Assembly (NCBI RefSeq): GCF_015645445.1
Contig: NZ_JADOGI010000023.1
Coordinates: 1 to 64,000, forward strand
Length of the DNA: 64,000 nucleotides
Direction of reading: 5' to 3'
Source: Nonomuraea cypriaca
Lineage (GTDB): Bacteria > Actinomycetota > Actinomycetes > Streptosporangiales > Streptosporangiaceae
Positions within the stretch are counted from its first letter, which is position 1. Each line of letters opens with the position of its first letter. The notes under the pieces are model-generated. The model searched no databases and was not told the DNA's origin. It saw nothing but the letters and a program-made list of their open reading frames with translations. This document shows, in pieces, positions 58,601 through 64,000 of the stretch. The position numbers and the translations under genes were made by a program.

Positions 58601-61600
58601 GCGGCACGTCACCGAAATGATCCGCGCGTACGACGGCTACGGCCGGGTCACCTCGGAGACCGACGCGTCCGGCGGGACGGAGACCACGACGTACGTGCCG
58701 GCCTCCGGGTACGCCACCGAGGTCAGGTCCGCCAACCCGCTCGGGCACGCCGACGTCACCCACATCGACCCCGCGTGGGGCGAGCCGGTGGCGCAGGTGG
58801 ACGAGAACGGCCGCCGTACCGACTTCCAGCACGACCCGCTCGGGCGCCTGGTCAAGGTCTGGCAGCACGACCGGGACAGGTCCGCGGGCCAGAGCCCCAA
58901 CACCGAGTACGCCTACATCGTCCGCCCCGACGGTCCCAACGTCGTCACCACCAGGACCCTGGCCGCCGGCGGCGCGTACATCACCAGCCACGAGCTGTAC
59001 GACGGCCTGATGCGCGAGCGCCAGACCCAGGAGCCGGCCCCCGGCGGCGGCAGGGTGCTCACCGACACCTTCCACAACTCGCTGGGCGAGATCGCCAAGA
59101 CCAACACCGGCTACTACAGCACCGGCGAGCCGGGAACCGACCTGCTCGGCGTGTCCGACGACGACGTGGCAGGCCAGATAACCGGCGGTTACGACGGCAC
59201 CGGCGAGCTGATCCGGCAGAGCTTCCTGGTCAAGGGCGTCGAGAAGTGGACGACCGAGGCCGTCCGCCTGGGCGACCGCGTCCACATCACCCCGCCGCCC
59301 GGCGGCACCGCCACCACGCACATCGCCGACGCCGAGGACCGGGTGATCGAGCTGCGCCAGTACAAGGGCGCGACCCCGACCGGCGCGTACGAGTCCACGA
59401 CGTACACCTACGACAAGGCCGGCCGCCCGGCCACGGTGACCGATCCCGCGGGGAACGTCTGGCGTCACCACTACGACCTGCGCGGCAGGGAGGCCAAGGT
59501 CGAGGACCCCGACAAGGGGACCACCACCATGGTCTACAACGACACCGACGAGGTGGTCTCCACCACCGACGCCCGCGGCCGGACCCTGGTCCACGCCTAC
59601 GACGCGCTCGGCCGCAAGGTAGCCACCCACGAGGGCTCCGCCGCCGGTCCCAAGCTCGCCGAGTGGCGCTACGACACCCTGGCCAAGGGGCACCTGGCGG
59701 CGAGCATCAGGTACGTGGACGGGCAGGCGTACACGGCCGAGATCAACGCCGTCGACCGGGAGTACCGGACGCTGCGGCAGACGGTCACGATCCCCGCGCG
59801 CGAGGGCGGGCTGGCCGGGTCGTACACCTTCAACACCCGCTACACCCCCGACGACCAGGTCCAGTCCATCACCTTCCCGGAGGCGGGCGGCCTGGCGGCG
59901 GAGACCGTCACCTACGACTACGACGGGCTCAGGCAGCCCGTCCAGGTCACGGGGCTGTCGTCGTACGTCACCGACGCCCGCTACAGCAAGCTGGGCGAGA
60001 CGCTCCAGTACGAGCTGAGCACCGGCACGCGCAAGACCTGGCTCACCTTCACCCACGAGGAGGGCACCAGGCGGCTGGTCCGCTCCCAGGTCGACCGCGA
60101 CAACGGCAACGGCTCCGACCTGGACCTGCACTACGACTACGACGGCGCGGGGAACGTGACGAAGATCGCCGACCGGGCGGGCGGCCGCGACACCGACACC
60201 CAGTGCCTCACGTACGACCACCTGCGCCGCCTGACGGCGGCGTGGACGGCCACCGACGGCTGCGCCGCCCGGAGCCCGCGGTCCGAGCTGATCGGCGGCG
60301 CGGCGCCGTACGCGACGAGCTACACCTATGACGTCACCGGCAACCGGACGAAGGAGGTCCAGCACGCCTTCGGCGCGCACCCCGAGGTGACCCGCACGTA
60401 CGCCTACCCCGAGGCAGGAGCGGCCAGGCCGCACGCGCTCAGCTCCGTCTCCCCGGCGGGCGCGGCCACCGCGCAGCCCTCCTCCTACGTCTACGACGCG
60501 GCCGGCAACACCGTCACCAGGCGGACGGGCCAGTCGGAGCAGCAGCTCGCCTGGGACGCCGAGGGCAACCTCGAATCCGTCACCGAGGGCGGTAAGACCA
60601 CGTCGTTCATCTACGACGCCGACGGCGACCGGCTGCTGCGCAAGGGCCCGGACGAGGCCACCCTCTACGTCGACGACATGGAGCTGCGCCTCGACCACGC
60701 CGAGGACGCCGTGGAGGGCAGCCGCTACTACACCGTCAACGGCCAGGCCGTGGCGATGCGCGACTCCGCGGGGAAGGTGTTCTTCTTCGGCAGCGACCAC
60801 CACGGCACCGCCAACGCCGCCGTGGACGCCGCCTCCGGCGAACTGGCCGTCCGCCGTCAGACGCCGTTCGGCACCGACCGCGGCGCCGCGCCGCCCTGGT
60901 GGCCCGGCCAGCGCGGCTTCGTCGGCGGCACGGTCGACGCCGGCACCGGTCTCGTTCACCTGGGTGCGCGCGAATACGACCCGGAGACCGGCCGGTTCCT
61001 CTCGGTGGACCCGGTCATCGACGAGTCCGACCCCCAGCAGCTGCACGGCTACGCCTACGCCAACAACAGCCCCGTCTCGATGAGCGACCCCGACGGGCAG
61101 CTCTGGTGGTTCGCCGTGGCCGCCGCCGTCCGCATCGGGATCCAGCTGGCCGCCAGGGCGGCCGCCCGGGCGGCGGCGCGGCGGGCGGCCGAGCTGGCCA
61201 GGAAGCGGGCCATCGAGATCGCCCGGCGCAAGGCGATGGAGGTGGCCAGGAGGAAGGCCGCCCAGGCCGCCCAGCGCAGGGCCGCGGAGAAGGCCAGGCG
61301 GGCCGCCGAGGCCGCCGCCCGCCGCCGCGCCGCCGCCACGGCCAGGGCCCGCGCGGCCACGGCCAGGCGGCGGGCGGCGTCGGAGTCACGGGCGCGCAGG
61401 TCGCTCGCCCAGCTGCGGGGCGAGCAGCGCAGGCGCGTCGGCAAGGAGCATTTCAATAAGATCACCGGCAATCCGAGCCACCGGTCCACCACCCGCAACG
61501 CCCAGCAGCGCCAGTCCCCGCCCAAGACGCAGCGGACCCCCGCCACGCCGCAGCAGTCGAGCTCCGTGCAGCGCTACGACTGGAGCAAGATCCATAAGCA

Positions 61601-61796
61601 GATCGATCCCTACGGCAGCGGAGAACGCCGCGCATTCACGGGGCAGCCCGAGACGCCGGAGATCCTTTACGGGGAGAAGAGCTTCAACTTCGAGGAGGGG
61701 CTTCCCTGGAAGGTCAGCGGCAGGGGGGCCGGCGCGCTCAAGCTCGGGGAGGCCGTCGTGAGAGTCCTGCACTGGTACAGCAAGCTGAACATCTGA
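55683..61796 (+). CDS. RHS-repeat protein (possible polymorphic toxin), 2037 residues
   Basis: An N-terminal membrane/signal segment (MMAVLVAVPLAPALPAQA) is followed by a SpvB/TcdB-like region, many YD repeats (YTYDKAGRPATVTDPAGN, YDALGRK, YDAAGNTVTRRT, YDADGDRLLR) and the RHS core end GAREYDPETGRFLSVDPV ... DPDGQL near 61100. Beyond DPDGQ, where toxin domains begin, lie a hydrophobic patch, ~95 residues that are almost only Ala, Arg, Lys and Glu, a Pro/Gln/Ser linker, and a last ~70 residues (RYDWSKIHKQIDPYG ... VLHWYSKLNI) I do not recognise. No immunity-gene candidate follows on this strand. ATG 55692 is an alternative start. Confidence 0.88.
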   Translation: MVRMEVFGESPETERSTLLIWYPDRLRWFARACAMMAVLVAVPLAPALPAQAERRARPGVQEEEPVPGLPVPVLPKRADAAAAKALKAAPPVTWPRTGTVELRPGGSGRIADGSLAVRMDAASSRATPPERVKVEVLDRAAAPGVVLRVSPGQGVTRAGRARLRMDYSGFRHAFGGDYATRLGLVKLPACALEGTARDCPAPERVPAENDVEGATLTADVDVAGAQLYALTSAASGPSGNYGATSLAPSATWSVGPQSGDFSWNYPMRVPPAIAGDAPEVTLGYSAQSVDGRTSATNNQASWAGEGFDLNPGGYIERRYKSCSADGKKTGDMCWDHDNATLVLGGSAVELVKDATTKAWRPRRDDGTRIEQLTGAANGDDDGEHWRVTTTDGTQYVFGLNRLPGWTSGKPETRSAWTVPVFGNEAGEPCHDSTAANAWCRQAWRWNLDYSADRHGNAITYWYETEQNHYGRDDRPELGTPYVRGGHLARIDYGYRSGELFTRSPAARVVFTVAERCVPGGAVTCAADQLKKETAASWPDVPFDRNCAAGESCTDRTSPTFWTRKRLAKVTTRVLSGSAYQDVDSWTLAHSFPATGDGLGPALWLTGIEHAGHVGGTVTLPEVTFAGVQLDNRVDADEGRAPLIKWRVQSVYSEAGAELRVTYAPEQCTPSNLPAPDRNTMRCFPQRWVPQDEMEVVDWFHKHVVAQTAEIDRTARSPWLVTDYEYAGGAAWRYAENILTKPEERTWSDWRGFGRVRVRQGDGQDTRRTLTEHVYFRGMDGDRLAAGGQKSAQVEDSEGGTRADHDQFAGFERETVIHDGDGGKILSATLQEPWSRQTATSTFEGVTKAAHAVQAKATTVRTLKADGAWRRTSEERAYDEHGIVTQVDDRGDVADPADDKCTRYTYARDTGTWMLDFVSRAETVAKPCSATPERPADVLADERTSFDGRAFGQPPVRGDVTRTEELAGYDGTTPRHVTEMIRAYDGYGRVTSETDASGGTETTTYVPASGYATEVRSANPLGHADVTHIDPAWGEPVAQVDENGRRTDFQHDPLGRLVKVWQHDRDRSAGQSPNTEYAYIVRPDGPNVVTTRTLAAGGAYITSHELYDGLMRERQTQEPAPGGGRVLTDTFHNSLGEIAKTNTGYYSTGEPGTDLLGVSDDDVAGQITGGYDGTGELIRQSFLVKGVEKWTTEAVRLGDRVHITPPPGGTATTHIADAEDRVIELRQYKGATPTGAYESTTYTYDKAGRPATVTDPAGNVWRHHYDLRGREAKVEDPDKGTTTMVYNDTDEVVSTTDARGRTLVHAYDALGRKVATHEGSAAGPKLAEWRYDTLAKGHLAASIRYVDGQAYTAEINAVDREYRTLRQTVTIPAREGGLAGSYTFNTRYTPDDQVQSITFPEAGGLAAETVTYDYDGLRQPVQVTGLSSYVTDARYSKLGETLQYELSTGTRKTWLTFTHEEGTRRLVRSQVDRDNGNGSDLDLHYDYDGAGNVTKIADRAGGRDTDTQCLTYDHLRRLTAAWTATDGCAARSPRSELIGGAAPYATSYTYDVTGNRTKEVQHAFGAHPEVTRTYAYPEAGAARPHALSSVSPAGAATAQPSSYVYDAAGNTVTRRTGQSEQQLAWDAEGNLESVTEGGKTTSFIYDADGDRLLRKGPDEATLYVDDMELRLDHAEDAVEGSRYYTVNGQAVAMRDSAGKVFFFGSDHHGTANAAVDAASGELAVRRQTPFGTDRGAAPPWWPGQRGFVGGTVDAGTGLVHLGAREYDPETGRFLSVDPVIDESDPQQLHGYAYANNSPVSMSDPDGQLWWFAVAAAVRIGIQLAARAAARAAARRAAELARKRAIEIARRKAMEVARRKAAQAAQRRAAEKARRAAEAAARRRAAATARARAATARRRAASESRARRSLAQLRGEQRRRVGKEHFNKITGNPSHRSTTRNAQQRQSPPKTQRTPATPQQSSSVQRYDWSKIHKQIDPYGSGERRAFTGQPETPEILYGEKSFNFEEGLPWKVSGRGAGALKLGEAVVRVLHWYSKLNI

Positions 61797-61801
61797 ACCG
61801 A

Positions 61802-61835
61802 TCCCGCCAGGCCACCGGACCCTGGCCTGGCGGGA
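61802..61835. terminator. Perfect 13-bp bidirectional stem-loop between convergent genes
   Basis: TCCCGCCAGGCCA (61802-61814) and TGGCCTGGCGGGA (61823-61835) enclose an 8-base loop, between the stops of the RHS gene and the leftward regulator. Confidence 0.88.
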
Positions 61836-61838
61836 CCT

Positions 61839-62513
61839 TCAGGGCTGTGAGCCCGCGTGGCGGGGCTTGACCAGCCCGCGGTCGTAGGCGAGCGCCACGA
61901 CGTGGGCGCGGGTGGACAGTCGCAGCTTGGCCATCGCGCGGTTCAGGTGCGTCTTGACCGTGGCCTCGCTGACCGACAGGAGCCTCGCGATGTCCTTGTT
62001 GGACAGCGCACGCCCGACCAGCGTGAGCACCTCGACCTCGCGCCTGGTCAACGACGCCAGATCCGGCGTCGAGGCGAGCGGGTCCGGCGGCCGCCACACG
62101 TCCATCAGCGCGTCGACCGCGTACGGCGTCAGCAGGATGTGGCCGTCGGCCATCATCCGGATCGCCGGGAGCAGCCGCGCGGGCGGGGTGTCCTGCAACA
62201 TGAGCCCCGCCACGCCGGCCCGCAACGCCGGGTAGGCGTAGCCGATGAGATCGTCGCGGCCGCCCAGGATCAGGATTCGGGGCGGCCGCCGCTCGCACAG
62301 GGCGAGGATGCGTTCGGTGGTGGCGATGCCGTCGATCCCCGGCACCCGGACGTTCATGAGGACGACGTCGGCCCCGGTGGCGGCGGCGAGGAAGGCGGCC
62401 TCCTCGCCGGTGGCCGCCTCCTCGGCGACGTCCAGGTCCGGGGACGCCCGGATGAGCGCCGACATGCCGGCCCGGCTGAGCGCCTGATCGTCGACTACCA
62501 GGACGCTGATCAT
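61839..62513 (-). CDS. Atypical NarL-type response regulator lacking the phosphoacceptor Asp
   Basis: The 224-residue protein has a receiver fold and a LuxR helix-turn-helix (LTRREVEVLTLVGRALSNKDIARLLSVSEATVKTHL). The phosphorylation-site Asp is replaced by Asn54 (DVVLMNVRVPG), the conserved Lys by Gln107 (GLMLQDTPP) and the Thr/Ser switch by Gly (LILGGRD), while the acidic pair VDD (8-9) remains. It should therefore not be activated by ordinary phosphotransfer. ATG 62513 starts at the conserved MISVLVVDDQ. It has no partner kinase nearby. Confidence 0.85.
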   Translation of the reverse strand: MISVLVVDDQALSRAGMSALIRASPDLDVAEEAATGEEAAFLAAATGADVVLMNVRVPGIDGIATTERILALCERRPPRILILGGRDDLIGYAYPALRAGVAGLMLQDTPPARLLPAIRMMADGHILLTPYAVDALMDVWRPPDPLASTPDLASLTRREVEVLTLVGRALSNKDIARLLSVSEATVKTHLNRAMAKLRLSTRAHVVALAYDRGLVKPRHAGSQP

Positions 62514-62841
62514 CCACGTCTCACGGCTGCCGGCCGGCCGGTCTCTGGTCGAATGGGGAACACCGCGGTCGTGCGTGTCCTCTGTCGAGCGTGAACAGTG
62601 CGGCCTCCCACTTTCCGGATCAATTGTCGTGTCCGGTACGCCCCGCGAAGCCATCGTTCAACGAATTTGAAAGTGGCGCGGCGCGGTCACGCCCGGCAAA
62701 TCGCCTGTGCGGCCCGCGCTGACCAGCCGCCGCACGACCGGCCGCATCGGCTCAGGCCGTCCGCATCGAGCGGTCGTGTCCTGGATGGGTGGTAAGGTGA
62801 TGATCGTCGTGTCCGGTATGGGTGAAAGGGGAGATGAGTTG
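62514..62841. other. 328-bp control region of the leader-methyltransferase transcript
   Basis: No gene seen. The word gtcgtgtcc occurs three times (about 62628, 62773 and 62806), twice as gtcgtgtccggta. A possible -10 (TAAGGT, 62793-62798) lies 43 bp before the leader ORF, without a clear -35. Confidence 0.4.
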
Positions 62842-62910
62842 ATGGCCGCGGAGAAGGTCGCCGCTGCGTGCGGCGCTCGGACCATCCTCACGTCCCGGGC
62901 CCTGGCCTGA
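62842..62910 (+). CDS. 22-residue leader peptide ending TILTSRALA, upstream of a methyltransferase
   Basis: ATG 62842 follows gggg-a-g at proper spacing. The 22 residues end ARTILTSRALA before TGA, matching the leader at 46686 in length, C-terminus and a 19-nucleotide identical run (62882-62900). It precedes the methyltransferase start by 98 bp. A ribosome-stalling attenuation role is inferred. Confidence 0.72.
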   Translation: MAAEKVAAACGARTILTSRALA

Positions 62911-62980
62911 CCTAGGTTTCCCCTTTCGTACGTGAGCCGGACGGCTCGCGCGGTGGGTGACGCCTGAATCCCGTCGGGGC

Positions 62981-62995
62981 CCCTTTCTTCAAGGG
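62981..62995 (+). promoter_or_regulatory. CCCTT-TCTTC-AAGGG hairpin over the methyltransferase SD
   Basis: A perfect 5-bp stem with a 5-base loop includes the only SD-like element (aaggg) before the methyltransferase. The preceding ggggcccc and the leader's cccgggccc are mutually complementary and could form an alternative structure. Confidence 0.55.
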
Positions 62996-63008
62996 ATCAC
63001 CTATCACC

Positions 63009-63806
63009 ATGAGCGACACCTGGAATGACGCTGTCACCGACCCCGTGACGTCCGCGTTCCTCACCCTGCACGACGGCCTGCCGCGCCAGGGGCCAGGCTC
63101 CGACGACACGACCCGCCGCCTGCTGGCGCTGGCCGGTCCGCTGCCGCGGCGTCCCCGGGCCCTGGACATCGGCTGCGGGCCCGGCCGCGCCTCACTGCTG
63201 CTGGCTGGGGGGGCCGGGGCGGAGGTGACCGCGGTCGATCTGTACCAGCCGTACCTGGACGACCTGACCCAGGCCGCCGCGGACCGCGGCCTCGGCCACG
63301 CCATCAGCACCGTCCGCGCCTCGATGGCGGACCTGCCCTTCACGGATCAGAGCTTCGATGTGATCTGGGCGGAAGGGTCGGTCTATCTCATGGGCTTCGA
63401 CGCCGCGCTGCGCTCCTGGCGACGGCTGCTCGCCCCCGGTGGAGTCCTGGTGCTCACCGAGTGCGAATGGACCACCGGCTCGCCCTCCGGCCCCGCACGG
63501 GCGTACTGGGACGGGATCTACCCGCTGCGAACTCCTGAGGGCAACCTCGCCGCGGCGCACGCGGCCGGGTACGACGTGCCGGCGCTCCACCCGCTGCCCG
63601 ACGGAGACTGGTTCGACGAGTACTACACCCCGCTGGCCGACCGCCTCCAGGCCGCCGACCTGACCGTGCCCGGCATGCGCGAGGCCGTCGCGGACACCCG
63701 GGAGGAGATCACCATGCGCAGGGAGCACGGCGCCGAGTACGGCTACACCGGCTACATCCTGCGACCGCGCACGAGCACGGAAACCGGCGGCGGCACCGCC
63801 ACGTAG
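63009..63806 (+). CDS. SAM-dependent class I methyltransferase
   Basis: The 265-residue protein has motif I ALDIGCGPGRASLLLAGG, an acidic residue after strand 2 (VTAVDLYQPYL) and a motif IV-like FDVIWAEGSVYLMGFDAALRSW. It resembles small-molecule (ubiE-like) methyltransferases; the substrate is unknown. Placement behind the same leader type as the ribosome-assembly GTPase suggests a role in antibiotic or ribosome stress, for example modifying rRNA, a ribosomal component or a drug, but that is inference. A hairpin terminator follows. Confidence 0.82.
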   Translation: MSDTWNDAVTDPVTSAFLTLHDGLPRQGPGSDDTTRRLLALAGPLPRRPRALDIGCGPGRASLLLAGGAGAEVTAVDLYQPYLDDLTQAAADRGLGHAISTVRASMADLPFTDQSFDVIWAEGSVYLMGFDAALRSWRRLLAPGGVLVLTECEWTTGSPSGPARAYWDGIYPLRTPEGNLAAAHAAGYDVPALHPLPDGDWFDEYYTPLADRLQAADLTVPGMREAVADTREEITMRREHGAEYGYTGYILRPRTSTETGGGTAT

Positions 63807-63820
63807 CCCACCCAACCGGA

Positions 63821-63847
63821 ACCGGGCGGCGCCAGGTGCCGCCCGGT
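63821..63847. terminator. Perfect 10-bp stem-loop between convergent genes
   Basis: ACCGGGCGGC (63821-63830) and GCCGCCCGGT (63838-63847) enclose a 7-base loop directly between the methyltransferase stop and the leftward ABC ATPase stop. Confidence 0.85.
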
Positions 63848-64000
63848 TCACACCACCTCGGTGTTGACCTCCGGGAAGTGGCAGGCGGCGGGGTGGCCGG
63901 TGCCGTGGTCGATCAGGGCCGGCTCCTCGGTGGCGCAGATCTCCTGCGCCTTCCAGCAGCGCGTACGAAATCTGCATCCGCTGGGCGGATCCAGCGGGCT
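63848..64000 (-). CDS. Oligopeptide/dipeptide ABC transporter ATP-binding protein, C-terminal fragment (window edge)
   Basis: Fifty codons are visible before the stop at 63848. They encode the oligopeptide-transporter C-terminal signature ([16 protein letters not shown], then Cys-containing EEPALI...HPAACHF), typical of Opp/Dpp ATPases. The gene continues beyond the window; the nucleotide-binding domain is not seen. Confidence 0.88.
   Translation of the reverse strand, partial: SPLDPPSGCRFRTRCWKAQEICATEEPALIDHGTGHPAACHFPEVNTEVV

Noticed and set aside
56385-61046. A 1553-codon open frame on the minus strand opposite the RHS gene
   Set aside because: It mirrors the RHS codons, has no domain motifs, no SD and Gly/Val/Arg-rich composition expected from the complement of high-GC coding DNA. 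The plus strand has clear YD repeats.

Overview
The window is high-GC actinomycete DNA: codon third positions are strongly G/C, GTG starts are frequent, and it carries modular PKS genes, Tat-exported proteins, MsiK-type ABC sugar transporters without their own ATPase, DNRLRE/RHS surface proteins and Hanks-type kinases. My guess is a Streptosporangiaceae-like soil actinomycete, but nothing in the window fixes the genus. No rRNA, tRNA, insertion sequence or CRISPR array was seen.

Layout. (1) 1-8.2 kb is the edge of a polyketide cluster: a KR-ACP piece cut by the window start, a KS protein with a degenerate acyltransferase, a crotonyl-CoA-reductase-like MDR enzyme, a GDP-mannose 4,6-dehydratase and an orphan LuxR-type response regulator. 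The PKS linkers are full of in-frame tandem repeats. (2) 8.3-32.1 kb is one large catabolic regulon: a LacI repressor, seven sulfatase-family proteins, a formylglycine-generating enzyme that activates sulfatases, a GH172 glycosidase, a secreted propeller-like protein, two binding-protein/permease sets, a Gfo/Idh/MocA oxidoreductase, a cupin and a YesL-like protein. Five copies of a 12-bp LacI-type site (GAAATCGATTAC) lie at the regulator and at the structural promoters. (3) 32.1-38.5 kb is mixed: an exported TagC-like protein, a truncated NmrA-type gene behind a double TetR-type operator, an Rpn-type nuclease, a DUF2000/Lrp divergent pair, an orphan histidine kinase, an internally deleted UMP-kinase pseudogene and a membrane-anchored Mrr-type nuclease. 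(4) 38.6-42.4 kb is a vWA / PP2C / kinase triad of the TerY-P type. (5) 42.7-51.9 kb holds an amylase-inhibitor-like secreted protein, an exported ammonia-lyase homologue that lacks the MIO tripeptide, DoxX, DUF2267, an RsgA GTPase behind a 22-codon leader ORF, a GNAT, an FAD monooxygenase and a receptor Ser/Thr kinase. (6) 52.2-61.8 kb encodes a DNRLRE/LamG protein and a 2037-residue RHS protein. (7) The right edge has an atypical response regulator, a methyltransferase behind a second 22-codon leader ORF, and the end of an oligopeptide ABC ATPase.

How the main regulon may work (inference): sulfated oligosaccharides enter through the two ABC importers, are desulfated mostly in the cytoplasm (only one sulfatase has an export signal) by FGE-matured enzymes, and are further processed by GH172 and the oxidoreductase, under LacI control. 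One sulfatase homologue has lost the formylglycine cysteine and two other active-site residues and is probably a pseudoenzyme.

The observations I find least explained by known systems are the paired leader ORFs ending in ILTSRAL(G/A) before RsgA and the methyltransferase, the pseudo-sulfatase, the MIO-less exported lyase, and the sulfatase-rich, glycosidase-poor LacI regulon itself.
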